36,531 nt of DNA from Comamonadaceae bacterium (GTDB lineage Bacteria; Pseudomonadota; Gammaproteobacteria; Burkholderiales; Burkholderiaceae_C), in assembly GCA_004144865.1 (NCBI GenBank), contig SEAY01000023.1:1-36531 (forward strand), written 5' to 3'. A program made the translations under genes and the position numbers. Numbering within the stretch: position 1 is the first letter of the stretch; the number at the start of each line of letters is the position of its first letter. Below are positions 16,451-24,537 of the stretch, piece by piece. A model generated the notes under the pieces. That model did no database searches, had not been told where the DNA came from, and worked only from the letters and a program-made list of their open reading frames with translations.

Positions 16451-17740
16451 ATGCGCGTGCTGCTCACCGGTGCCACGGGATTCATCGGCCGCGCCGTCGC
16501 GCGGGCGCTGCGGCAGCGCGGCCACACGGTGGTGCGGGCGATGCGGCGCGCAGCCGCCGGTGACGCCGACGCGCTGCAGGTGGACTTCGCCGCGGTCCCG
16601 CGCAGCGCGTGGTGGACGCCGCGCCTGGAGGGCATCGATGCGGTGGTCAATGCCGTCGGCATCCTGCGCGAAACCGGCGACCAGTCCTTCGAGGCGCTGC
16701 ACACCGCCGCGCCGGTGGAACTGTTCCACGCCTGTGCGGCCGCGGGCGTGCGCAGCGTGGTGCAGGTGTCCGCGCTGGGCGCGGACGGCTCGGCGCGTTC
16801 GGCCTACCACCGCAGCAAGAAGGCGGCGGACGACGTGCTGCGCTCGCTGCCGCTGCGCGGCGCGATCGTCCAGCCCTCGCTGGTCTACGGGCCCAACGGC
16901 ACCAGCGCGGCCCTCTTCAACAAGCTCGCCATCGCGCCGGTGCTGCCGTTCCCGCAGGGAGGGCGCATGCAGGTGCAGCCGGTGCACCTGCAGGACGTGG
17001 TGGACGGCATCGTGCGGCTGGTGGAGGCGCCGCCGGACCGCGTCGCCACTTTCGCGTTCGCGGGGCCGCGGCCGCTGCCGCTGCGCGCCTACCTGGCCGA
17101 GCTGCGCGCGGCGCTCGGGGAGTCGTCGCCGCAGTGGATCGTGCCCGTGCCCGCCGCGCTGTTCCGGCTGGGTGCGAGCGTTGCCGGCCACCTGCCCGGC
17201 AGCATGCTGGACCGCGAGACGGCCGACATGCTGCTGGCCGGCAACGCTGCGCCGGACAACCGGCTGCCCGCACTGCTGGGGCGCGAGCCCCTCGCGCCCC
17301 GGGCGTTCGTTGCGCCTGCGACCCGCGAGGCGGCACGGCGCGGAGCCGCCCTCGATCTCTGGCTGCCGGTGCTGCGCATCGCGCTCGCGCTGATGTGGGT
17401 GTGGACCGCCGCCGTGTCCTTCGGCCTCTATCCGGTGCAGGACAGCTACGCGTTGCTCGCGCGCGTGGGCCTGCAGGGCGGCCTGGCGACGATCGCGCTG
17501 TACGGCGCGGCGGTGCTGGACCTGGTGCTCGGCGTGCTGACGCTGGCGGCGCCGGCGCGTTGGCGGCGGACGGTGTGGCTGGCGCAGTTGGCGCTGGTCG
17601 GCGGCTACACGGTGCTGGTCACCGCGTTCCTGCCGGAATACTGGCTGCACCCCTACGGGCCGGTCTCGAAGAACCTGCCGATCCTCGCGGCGATCGCCCT
17701 GCTGTGGGCGCTCGAGCCGCCCGCGCGGCGGGAGCGCTGA
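16451..17740 (+). CDS. SDR/NAD-epimerase-like protein fused to a DoxX-like membrane domain
   Basis: The product has 429 residues. The first about 300 form an atypical short-chain dehydrogenase/NADH-ubiquinone-subunit-type fold with the nucleotide loop TGATGFIG (6-13), VNAVGILRETG, and YHRSKKAAD, which supplies the Tyr-x3-Lys pair. The last about 120 residues (from LDLWLPVLRIALALMWVW) have four membrane helices typical of DoxX-like domains. Such fusions are known and usually lack an assigned substrate; a membrane-bound oxidoreductase or quinone-related role is plausible. The gene starts a rightward run and its stop shares one base with the DUF2269 start. Confidence 0.83.
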   Translation: MRVLLTGATGFIGRAVARALRQRGHTVVRAMRRAAAGDADALQVDFAAVPRSAWWTPRLEGIDAVVNAVGILRETGDQSFEALHTAAPVELFHACAAAGVRSVVQVSALGADGSARSAYHRSKKAADDVLRSLPLRGAIVQPSLVYGPNGTSAALFNKLAIAPVLPFPQGGRMQVQPVHLQDVVDGIVRLVEAPPDRVATFAFAGPRPLPLRAYLAELRAALGESSPQWIVPVPAALFRLGASVAGHLPGSMLDRETADMLLAGNAAPDNRLPALLGREPLAPRAFVAPATREAARRGAALDLWLPVLRIALALMWVWTAAVSFGLYPVQDSYALLARVGLQGGLATIALYGAAVLDLVLGVLTLAAPARWRRTVWLAQLALVGGYTVLVTAFLPEYWLHPYGPVSKNLPILAAIALLWALEPPARRER

Positions 17741-18216
17741 TGGACTACCTGGTGCTGAAGTGGATCCACGTGATGTCGTCGACCATCCTGTTCGGCGCCG
17801 GCGTGGGTTCCGCTTTCCACCTGTTCGCGAGCACGCTGCGGCGCGAGGTGGACGGCATGGCCAACGCCACGCGCAACGTGGTGGTCGCGGACTGGCTGCT
17901 CACCACGCCCACCGCCGTCCTGCAGCCGGTGACGGGCCTGTGGCTGGTGCACCAGGCGCAGATCCCCTTTTCCACGCCGTGGGTCGCCTGGTCCCTGTTC
18001 CTGTACGGGGTGGCAATCGCCTGCTGGCTGCCCGTGGTGTGGATGCAGATCCGCATGCGCGACCTGATGGCGGAGGCGGCGCGCACGCGCGGCCCCGTGC
18101 CCGCGGCGTACGACCGCTACTTCCACTGGTGGACGGCGCTGGGCTTCGCCGCCTTCATCGCCTTCCTGCTGGTGTTCTGGCTGATGGTGGGCAAGCGCCT
18201 GCCCTGGGGAGGGTGA
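17740..18216 (+). CDS. DUF2269 integral membrane protein
   Basis: The product has 158 residues and four membrane helices. The opening LKWIHVMSSTILFGAGVGSA and the histidines and tryptophans at helix ends (WIH, HQAQ, FHWWTALG) fit the DUF2269 family. Function is not established; heme or quinone binding has been suggested by its resemblance to small redox membrane subunits, but nothing here proves it. The ATG overlaps the upstream stop by one base (TGATG), so translation is probably coupled to the SDR-DoxX protein, a possible partner in the membrane. Confidence 0.82.
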   Translation: MDYLVLKWIHVMSSTILFGAGVGSAFHLFASTLRREVDGMANATRNVVVADWLLTTPTAVLQPVTGLWLVHQAQIPFSTPWVAWSLFLYGVAIACWLPVVWMQIRMRDLMAEAARTRGPVPAAYDRYFHWWTALGFAAFIAFLLVFWLMVGKRLPWGG

Positions 18217-18222
18217 ACGCAC

Positions 18223-19122
18223 ATGGACGATGAACTGCTGGATTGCCTGATCATCGGCGGCGGCGCGGCGGGCCTCACCGCCGCGGTGTACATGGGCCGC
18301 TACAAGCGCCGCGCGGTGGTGCTCGACGACGGCGGCAGCCGCCTGCAGCGCATTCCGCGCACGCGCAACGTGCCGGGTTTCCCGGACGGCATCGAGGGGC
18401 CGGAACTGCTCGAGCGGCTGCGCGCCCACGCGGCGAAGTACGAGGTGCCCACCGTGCGCACGCGCGTGCGGCGCCTGCAGCGGCTGGAAGACGGCAGCTT
18501 CGTCGCGGAAAGCCCCGAGGGCCGCTGGCACGCTCGCTTCGTGCTGCTGGCCACCGGGGCGTGCGACGTGGAACCCGAGATCGAGGGGATGCACGCCGCG
18601 ATGCAGGCCGGCCACGTGCGCTATTGCCCGATCTGCGACGGCTACGAGACGCAGGGCCAGCGCGTCGCGGTGCTGGGACGCGCAGGGCACGGGCTGCGCG
18701 AATCGCTGTTCGTCGCCAACTGGGGCAACGAGGTGACGTGGCTGGCGATGGCGACGCACGAGGAAGTGGACCCGGCGGACCTCGCGCGGCTGCGCGACGC
18801 CGGCGTGCGCATCGCCGAGAGTCCGCCGCATCGCATCGAATGCGGGGTGGACGGCGTGGGCGTGCGCGTCGAGCTGCAGAACGGCCAAGTGCTGGAGTTC
18901 GATACGCTCTATCCGGCGCTGGGCCTGAAGCACGCCTGCGAGCTGGCCACCACCCTGGGCGCGCGGGCGCGGCCCGACGGCCAGCTGGAGGTCGATGCGC
19001 ACCAGCAGACTTCGGTGGAAGGCCTGTACGTCGCAGGCGACGTGGCGGTGGACCTCAACCAGATCAGCGTCGCGGCGGGACACGCCGCCATCGCCTCGAC
19101 GGCGATCCATAACCGCCTGTGA
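18223..19122 (+). CDS. Thioredoxin-reductase-like FAD-dependent oxidoreductase
   Basis: The product has 299 residues. FAD binding is shown by [11 protein letters not shown] (10-20), ATGACD (110-115) and [18 protein letters not shown] near the C-terminus. A redox-active CxxC is present as C135-P-I-C138 within YCPICDGYE, where thioredoxin reductases normally have CATC. The second nucleotide-binding loop reads [11 protein letters not shown], and the HRR-type NADPH 2'-phosphate motif is replaced by MATHEEV, so NADH or another donor may be used. It is cytosolic and preceded by GGAGGG at good spacing. It may be a specialised disulfide reductase; partner unknown. Confidence 0.85.
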   Translation: MDDELLDCLIIGGGAAGLTAAVYMGRYKRRAVVLDDGGSRLQRIPRTRNVPGFPDGIEGPELLERLRAHAAKYEVPTVRTRVRRLQRLEDGSFVAESPEGRWHARFVLLATGACDVEPEIEGMHAAMQAGHVRYCPICDGYETQGQRVAVLGRAGHGLRESLFVANWGNEVTWLAMATHEEVDPADLARLRDAGVRIAESPPHRIECGVDGVGVRVELQNGQVLEFDTLYPALGLKHACELATTLGARARPDGQLEVDAHQQTSVEGLYVAGDVAVDLNQISVAAGHAAIASTAIHNRL

Positions 19123-19165
19123 CGCCGGGCGCTTACCATCGCGGTGGAACCGCCAGGAGCCTGCC

Positions 19166-20278
19166 TTGAAGATCACCCGCGTCGAACCTTTCATCCTCCA
19201 CGTGCCCGTCACGGGCTCGCAGATCGCCGACAGCACGCACAGCATCACCCACTGGGGCGTGGTCGGCGCGCGCATCGACACGGACACGGGGCTCTCGGGC
19301 TACGGCTTCACCGGCACGCATGCGCACCTGCCCGGCGACCAGCTCATCACGCGGTGCATCGAAACCTGCCATGCGCCGCTGCTGCTCGGCGAAGACCCGC
19401 GCGAGATCCAGAAGCTGTGGCGCAAGCTCGCGCGCAACCCCGCGCTGCAGTGGATAGGCCGCGCGGGCATCACCACGCTGTCGCAGGCGGCGATCGACGT
19501 GGCGCTGTGGGACCTGAACGCCAAGGCGCAGGGCATGCCGCTGTGGAAGCTGCTGGGCGGACCCGTGCGCGAGCGCGTGCGCGCCTACAACACCGACATC
19601 GGCTGGCTGTCCATCGCGGACGACCTGCTGGTGCAGGGCGCGCGCCGCGCGGTGGAGCAGGGCTTCACCGGCATCAAGATCAAGGTGGGGTCGACGGTGG
19701 AGCGCGACCTGCGCCGGCTGGCCGCGGTGCGCGGCGCGATCGGCCCCGACGTCACGCTCGCCATCGACGGCAACGGCAAGTGGGACCTCGCCACCTGCCT
19801 GCGGTTCTGCCGCGGCGCGGAACCGCACGACGTGTACTGGTTCGAGGAGCCGCTCTGGTACGACGACGTGAAGGGACACGCGCAGCTCGCGCGCGCCACG
19901 CGCATCCCGGTCGCGCTGGGCGAGCAGCTCTACACGCAGGACGCCTTCTCGGAGTTCTTCCACCAGCAGGCGATCCACTGGGTGCAGCCGGACGTCACGC
20001 GCATGGGCGGGCTCACCGAAGTGTTGCGCGTGTGCGAGACGGCGCACAGCCACCGCCTGCCCGTGGCGCCGCATGCCGGCGACATGAGCCAGGTGCACGT
20101 GCACCTGAGCTACGCGCATCCCGCATGCGAAGTGCTGGAGTACATCCCCTGGATCAAGGACTGCTTCACGGATCCGGCCGAGGTGGTGGACGGATACTTC
20201 CGGCTGCCGCAGCAGCCCGGCGCGGGCACCACGCCCACGCGCGAGGCCTGGGAACGCTTCCGCCAGCCGGCCGCCTGA
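19166..20278 (+). CDS. Enolase-superfamily enzyme (mandelate racemase/muconate-lactonising type), TTG start
   Basis: The predicted product has 370 residues. An N-terminal capping domain (about 1-125) is followed by the barrel. Catalytic and metal residues are visible: K171 and K173 (GIKIKVG), metal ligands D201 (IDGNGKWD), E227 (FEEPL) and E253 (LGEQ), and H303 in APHAGD. The KxK plus His layout fits the mandelate-racemase subgroup, which removes an alpha-proton from a carboxylate, often in acid-sugar dehydration. The start is TTG at 19166: AGGAG lies 6 bases upstream and the sequence [14 protein letters not shown] is the usual family opening, while no ATG in frame is near. Substrate unknown. 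Confidence 0.87.
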   Translation: MKITRVEPFILHVPVTGSQIADSTHSITHWGVVGARIDTDTGLSGYGFTGTHAHLPGDQLITRCIETCHAPLLLGEDPREIQKLWRKLARNPALQWIGRAGITTLSQAAIDVALWDLNAKAQGMPLWKLLGGPVRERVRAYNTDIGWLSIADDLLVQGARRAVEQGFTGIKIKVGSTVERDLRRLAAVRGAIGPDVTLAIDGNGKWDLATCLRFCRGAEPHDVYWFEEPLWYDDVKGHAQLARATRIPVALGEQLYTQDAFSEFFHQQAIHWVQPDVTRMGGLTEVLRVCETAHSHRLPVAPHAGDMSQVHVHLSYAHPACEVLEYIPWIKDCFTDPAEVVDGYFRLPQQPGAGTTPTREAWERFRQPAA

Positions 20279-20279
20279 G

Positions 20280-21173
20280 ATGGGACGGATGACGCCCACC
20301 AACGACGAACTGGGACGCCCGCAAGCGCCCTGGCGGCGGCGCCTGCACCAGGTGATCTTCGAGTCGGACACCGCCGCGGGCCAGCGCTTCGACAAGTGGA
20401 TCGTCGCGGCCATCCTGGTGAGCGTGGGCATCGTGGTGATCGACAGCGTGCCCAGCTTCCGGCTGCGCTTCGGCTCCACCCTCAATGCGGCGGAGTGGTT
20501 CTTCACCGCGGTGTTCACCGTCGAATACCTGGCGCGGCTGGCCGCCGTGCGCAACCAGCTGCGCTACGCGTTCAGCTTCTTCGGCATCGTCGACCTGCTG
20601 TCGGTGCTGCCCACCTACCTGGCCATCTTCTTCCCCGAGTCGCACGCGCTCATCGACGTGCGCATCCTGCGGCTGCTGCGCATCTTCAGGATCTTCAAGC
20701 TCGCGGACTACCTGGTGGAGTACCAGCTGCTGGCCGAGGCGCTGGCCGCGAGCCGCCGCAAGATCCTGGTGTTCCTCTCGGCCGTGATGATGGTGGTTCT
20801 GATCATGGGCACGCTGCTCTACGTGGTGGAAGGCCCCGAGCACGGCTTCGTCGACATTCCCACTTCGGTGTACTGGGCCATCACGACCATCACCACGGTC
20901 GGCTTCGGGGACATCGCGCCTAAGACGGACGCGGGCCGCTTCATCGCCTCGTTCTGCATGCTGATCGGCTGGGGCACGCTGGCCGTGCCCACCGGCATCT
21001 TCACGGCCGAGATCACCGCGCTGCGCCACGGACGCCCGCCGCTGCGAGTGCGTGCCTGCGAGGCCTGCGGTGCCTCGGGCTATGGACCCGAGGCGCGCTA
21101 TTGCCAGATATGCGGCACGGCGCTGCCGCCGGCAAGGGAAAACACGCAGACGCCCGCCGCCGGCGCGCGCTAA
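20280..21173 (+). CDS. Voltage-gated-type potassium channel with C-terminal zinc ribbon
   Basis: The product has 297 residues and six membrane helices. S4 is DVRILRLLRIFRIFKLADY (126-144) with basic residues at every third position. The pore loop contains the K+ filter TTVGFGD (205-211). After S6 a short tail ends in a CxxC-N11-CxxC ribbon (C260, C263, C275, C278). The channel core matches bacterial Kv proteins of the KvAP type; the ribbon is an addition that could bind zinc and regulate assembly or gating, which is inference. The start may be ATG 20280, one base after the upstream stop, or ATG 20289. Membrane potential control is the expected role. Confidence 0.88.
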   Translation: MGRMTPTNDELGRPQAPWRRRLHQVIFESDTAAGQRFDKWIVAAILVSVGIVVIDSVPSFRLRFGSTLNAAEWFFTAVFTVEYLARLAAVRNQLRYAFSFFGIVDLLSVLPTYLAIFFPESHALIDVRILRLLRIFRIFKLADYLVEYQLLAEALAASRRKILVFLSAVMMVVLIMGTLLYVVEGPEHGFVDIPTSVYWAITTITTVGFGDIAPKTDAGRFIASFCMLIGWGTLAVPTGIFTAEITALRHGRPPLRVRACEACGASGYGPEARYCQICGTALPPARENTQTPAAGAR

Positions 21174-21203
21174 GTTGGCGCTCCCCTTTCCGAGGAGACT
21201 TCC

Positions 21204-21440
21204 ATGCGTGCATGCATCCTCGTCGCCGGCCTGCTGATGGCCGGCACCGCCTGGGCCAGCAACTGCCCCAACGAGATGAAGCAGATCGACGCGAAGCTGG
21301 CCACCAAGCCCGCGCTCGCCAAGGATGTTTCGGACAAAGTGACCAAGCTGCGCGAGAGCGGCGAGGCGCACCACAAGGCGGGCAACCACGATGCCTCGAT
21401 GAAGGACCTCACCGAGGCGAAGAAGCTGCTGGGGATCTAG
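21204..21440 (+). CDS. Small secreted protein of unknown function
   Basis: The product has 78 residues with a signal peptide (MRACILVAGLLMAGTAWA) and a mature part of about 59 residues that is mostly helical and charged (NCPNEMKQIDAKLATKP, then ESGEAHHKAGNHDASMKD). One Cys remains in the mature protein. I do not recognise a family with known function. GAGGAG lies 8 bases before ATG 21204. It is followed by the long inverted repeat at 21453, which probably ends this transcription unit. Confidence 0.72.
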   Translation: MRACILVAGLLMAGTAWASNCPNEMKQIDAKLATKPALAKDVSDKVTKLRESGEAHHKAGNHDASMKDLTEAKKLLGI

Positions 21441-21452
21441 CGGTGCCCATGT

Positions 21453-21509
21453 AGGGTGGGCAGCTTGCTGCCCACCAGCCCGATCGGTGGGCAGCAAGCT
21501 GCCCACCCT
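21453..21509. repeat. Perfect nested inverted repeat between convergent genes
   Basis: Two exactly complementary 24-base arms (21453-21476 and 21486-21509) flank a 9-base spacer. Each arm also contains its own smaller palindrome, GGGCAGC-TT-GCTGCCC. The element can therefore fold as one long stem or as two short hairpins. It lies between the stops of the small secreted protein and the DUF488 gene and could terminate transcription from both sides, or belong to a REP/BIME-like repeat family. Confidence 0.85.
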
Positions 21510-21515
21510 GCGGGG

Positions 21516-21902
21516 TCACGCGATCTCCGCACCCCGTTTCGCGAGCAGCTCCCGCAGCACCGAGCGGTGGCAACGCTGCTCGTCCTCGCAATAGCAGCCC
21601 ACCGAGAACGAGGCTTGGCGCGACAGCGCCGCCAGCGCGTCCAGCAGGTGGCCCGCATCGGGCTGCTTCATCTCCGCCTCGTACTTGCGGCGGAAGGCCG
21701 CCCACTGCCTGTCGTCCTGCGCGGCGCGGCCCTCGGCCATGAGGTCCGCACTCGGGGCGAGGTTGGGCAGCCACACGTCGTAGTAATCGCGGCTGGCGAA
21801 TTCCTCCTTCGGCACGCCGCGCGGCGGGCGGCGCACGGTGCCGAGGCGCAGGCCCTCGCCGGGGCTGCGCGGGGTTCCGAGGCGGACGATGTGCACGGGC
21901 AT
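21516..21902 (-). CDS. DUF488 family protein
   Basis: The product has 128 residues and shows the DUF488 signature near its end, CYCEDEQRCHRSVLRELL, with the conserved Cys/His/Arg cluster, plus an early IVRLGTPR. The function of DUF488 proteins is not established; a nucleic-acid or metal-binding role has been proposed. I placed the start at ATG 21902 because the family opening begins there; the frame stays open upstream into the flavin-oxidoreductase gene. It is divergent from that gene with 55 bases between starts. Confidence 0.8.
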   Translation of the reverse strand: MPVHIVRLGTPRSPGEGLRLGTVRRPPRGVPKEEFASRDYYDVWLPNLAPSADLMAEGRAAQDDRQWAAFRRKYEAEMKQPDAGHLLDALAALSRQASFSVGCYCEDEQRCHRSVLRELLAKRGAEIA

Positions 21903-21945
21903 GCGCGCAGCGTACCAGCGCCAGCGCGGGGGAAGCCTCCCCGCT

Positions 21946-21951
21946 GACAAT
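21946..21951 (+). promoter_or_regulatory. Candidate -10 (GACAAT) for the LLM oxidoreductase gene
   Basis: GCTGACAAT ends 6 bases before ATG 21958, leaving no room for a leader. The match to TATAAT is moderate. Confidence 0.35.
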
Positions 21952-21957
21952 CGGGGG

Positions 21958-22965
21958 ATGACCTTGCGCCTTTCCGTCCTCGACCAGTCCGTCGCCTGCG
22001 TGGGCCGCCCGCAGGACGAGTCCATCCGCAACACCGTCGCCCTCGCCGAACGCTGCGAGGCCCTGGGCTACGCGCGCTTCTGGTTGAGCGAGCACCACAG
22101 CCTGCCGACGATCGTGGGCTCGGCGCCGGAGATCCTGATGGCCGCGGTGGCCGCCCGTACCCGCAGCATCCGCATCGGCAGCGCCGGCGTGATGCTGCCG
22201 CACTATTCGCCCTTCAAGGTCGCCGAGCAGTTCCGCGTGCTGGATGCGCTGGCCCCCGGCCGCATCGACCTGGGCGTCGGCCGGGCGCCGGGCAGCGACC
22301 ACCGCACGGCCATGCTGCTCAATCCGGACCCGCGCGCGTCGGAGATGTTCCCGCAGCAGGTGCGCGAGCTGCAGGCCTGGGTGACCGGCCAGGAAATGCC
22401 CGAGGGCCACGCCGGCCACGGCATCCAGGCCTTCCCGCGCAGTGCGACGGCGCCGCAGCTCTGGATGCTGGGGAGTTCCGGCTACGGGGCGCAGCTTGCC
22501 GGCCACTTCGGCATGCCGTACGCCTTCGCGCACTTCATCACCGATGGCGAAGGCTGCGCCGAGGCGCTCGAGCTGTACCGGCACACCTTCCGCCCCGGCT
22601 TCGTCACGCAGCCCGAAGCCACCGTGTGCGTCTGGGCCCTGGCCGCCGACACGGAGGACGAAGCCTGGCGCCTGTTCGCCAGCCGCGAGCGCGCGCGGGT
22701 GGACCGACAGACCGGGAAGTTCGGTCCGCTGTTGCCGCCCGAGGACGCGCCGCGGCCGTACAGCCAGGCCGAGGAGGCCTACCGCCGGCGCCTGCGCTCG
22801 CAGGCGATGGTGGGCACGGGCGAGCAGGTGGCGGCGCGCCTGGGGGCCTTGGCCGAAGAACTGGGGGTGCAGGAACTGGTGGTGATCACGTGGACGTGGG
22901 ACCCGGCCGCGCAGCGCCGTTCTTACGAGCTGCTGGCGCAGGCCTGCGGGCTGCAGCCGCGATGA
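21958..22965 (+). CDS. LLM-class flavin-dependent oxidoreductase (bacterial luciferase-like)
   Basis: The product has 335 residues and a single TIM-barrel of the luciferase-like monooxygenase family: LSVLDQSVACVG at the start, FWLSEHHSLPTIVGSAPEI (about 41-59), RIGSAGVMLPHYSP, and GRIDLGVGRAPGSD (about 100-114). The length is typical of the short MsnO8-type subgroup. It should use reduced FMN supplied by a separate reductase or, in related proteins, F420; the substrate is unknown. The start is ATG 21958, where the family homology begins. Its stop directly abuts the 3' end of the convergent receiver gene. Confidence 0.87.
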   Translation: MTLRLSVLDQSVACVGRPQDESIRNTVALAERCEALGYARFWLSEHHSLPTIVGSAPEILMAAVAARTRSIRIGSAGVMLPHYSPFKVAEQFRVLDALAPGRIDLGVGRAPGSDHRTAMLLNPDPRASEMFPQQVRELQAWVTGQEMPEGHAGHGIQAFPRSATAPQLWMLGSSGYGAQLAGHFGMPYAFAHFITDGEGCAEALELYRHTFRPGFVTQPEATVCVWALAADTEDEAWRLFASRERARVDRQTGKFGPLLPPEDAPRPYSQAEEAYRRRLRSQAMVGTGEQVAARLGALAEELGVQELVVITWTWDPAAQRRSYELLAQACGLQPR

Positions 22966-23370
22966 TCAGTCGGCGCCCAGGCCCAGCGCGCCCGTGATGA
23001 TGCCGCGCAGCTGCGCGGTGGTGGCGCTCTTGGAGACCGCGAGGTGGTCGCCGAAGACGCCTTCGAGGTCGGCCTGATCCTCCGGCCCGACCAGCGCCGT
23101 CAGGTAGACCAGCGGGATGTGGGCGGTGTCCGGGTCCTGCGAGAGCGCGAAGGCCACGTCGTCGCCGGGCATGCCGGGCATGTTGATGTCGCACAGGATC
23201 ACGCCCGGCCTTTCCTCGCGGGCCCGGGCCACCGCCATGGCGGGCTCGCTGATGCCGACCACGCGGAAATCCTGGCCCAGGCGGGCGGCGATGGCCAGCG
23301 CCACGGCTTCGTCGTCATCGACGACGAGGACGCACGGCTTCGCTTTCTCAGGGTCGGGCAGGTTGCGCAT
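22966..23370 (-). CDS. Single-domain response regulator (receiver only)
   Basis: The product has 134 residues, all one CheY-like receiver. The acidic pocket is VVDDDE (16-21), the phospho-acceptor D61 is in CDINMPGM, the switch Thr is T91 (YLTAL) and the Lys is K114 (VSKSA). There is no output domain, so it may act by protein-protein contact or as a phosphate-relay step. No kinase gene adjoins it; the nearest kinase in the window is the hybrid at 14137, too far to assume pairing. The stop lies directly against the stop of the LLM gene with no gap. Confidence 0.87.
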   Translation of the reverse strand: MRNLPDPEKAKPCVLVVDDDEAVALAIAARLGQDFRVVGISEPAMAVARAREERPGVILCDINMPGMPGDDVAFALSQDPDTAHIPLVYLTALVGPEDQADLEGVFGDHLAVSKSATTAQLRGIITGALGLGAD

Positions 23371-23446
23371 GGTGCCTGTAGCACGTTAGGGTGACAGGGC
23401 AGCCATGATAGGCCTGCCGAAGAGCTAATGCGAGGAGATTCTCGAC

Positions 23447-24466
23447 ATGTTTTCCACGACGATCGCCGGCAGCCTGCCCAAGCCGGGGTGGCTGGCCGAA
23501 ACCCACAAACTCTGGCCCCGGTGGCGCGAGGAGGGCGACGCCCTGCGGCAGGCCAAGGCCGACGCCACGCTGCTGTGGATCAAGCAGCAGGAGGATGCCG
23601 GCCTGGACGTCGTCACTGACGGCGAGCAGTCGCGGCAGCATTTCGTGCACGGCTTCCTCGAGCAGGTCGAGGGCATCGACTTCGAGCACAAGGTCGAAAT
23701 GGGCATCCGCAACGACCGCTACAAGGCGATGGTGCCGCAGGTGGTGGGGCCGCTGCGCCTGAAGGGCCGGGTGCATTCTTTCGAGGCGAGGCTCGCGCGC
23801 GCCCACACCGCACGCAAGCTCAAGTTCACCCTGCCGGGCCCGATGACCATCGTGGACACGGTGGCCGACCGGCACTACGGCGACCGCGAGGCGCTGGCCT
23901 TCGCCTTCGCCGAACTCCTCAACGAGGAAGCGCTCGCGCTGCAGGCCGACGGGGTGGACGTGATCCAGTTCGACGAGCCTGCCTTCAACGTCTACATGCG
24001 CGATGCGGCGGAGTGGGGCGTGCGGGCGCTGGAGCGCGCGGCGCAGGGCCTCGATTGCACCACCGCCGTGCACATCTGCTACGGCTACGGCATCCAGGCC
24101 AACAACGACTGGAAGAAGTCGCTCGGCGAGGAGTGGCGCCAGTACGAACTGGTGTTCCCCGCCCTGGCCGCGAGCCGCATCAACCAGGTGAGCCTGGAGT
24201 GCTACCACTCGCACGTGCCGCCCGACCTGATGGCGCTGCTGCGGGGCAAGGACGTCATGGTGGGGGTGATCGACGTCGCCAGCGACGTCGTGGAAACGCC
24301 GGAGCAGGTGGCGGACACCATAGGCCGCGCGCTGCAGTTCGTCGCGCGCGAGCGGCTGCTGCCCTGCACCAACTGCGGGATGGCACCCATGGACCGCGAG
24401 GTGGCCCTGCGCAAGTTGCAGGCCCTGGCGCAGGGCGCGGAGCTGGCCCGCCACCGCTACGGTTGA
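23447..24466 (+). CDS. Short MetE-like methionine synthase (C-terminal catalytic domain only, MesD-like candidate)
   Basis: The product has 339 residues and corresponds to the C-terminal zinc barrel of MetE without the N-terminal half. It starts TTIAGSLPKPGWLAE. Likely zinc ligands are H209 and C211 (AVHICYGYG), E251 (SLECYHSH) and C310 (CTNCGMAP). Such short forms transfer a methyl group to homocysteine but often do not use methyl-folate. The overall shape reminds me of the MesD group, whose members need the partner MesX (DUF1852) and oxygen; no DUF1852 gene is in this window. GAGGAG lies 10 bases before ATG 23447. Methyltransfer to a thiol is well supported; the methyl donor is not. Confidence 0.78.
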   Translation: MFSTTIAGSLPKPGWLAETHKLWPRWREEGDALRQAKADATLLWIKQQEDAGLDVVTDGEQSRQHFVHGFLEQVEGIDFEHKVEMGIRNDRYKAMVPQVVGPLRLKGRVHSFEARLARAHTARKLKFTLPGPMTIVDTVADRHYGDREALAFAFAELLNEEALALQADGVDVIQFDEPAFNVYMRDAAEWGVRALERAAQGLDCTTAVHICYGYGIQANNDWKKSLGEEWRQYELVFPALAASRINQVSLECYHSHVPPDLMALLRGKDVMVGVIDVASDVVETPEQVADTIGRALQFVARERLLPCTNCGMAPMDREVALRKLQALAQGAELARHRYG

Positions 24467-24537
24467 GTTCGCCGCTCCTGTTTGTAAGACAGGTCCGACA
24501 CGGCGCAGGGCAAATCCTCCCTCCGCCGTTCGCATCC

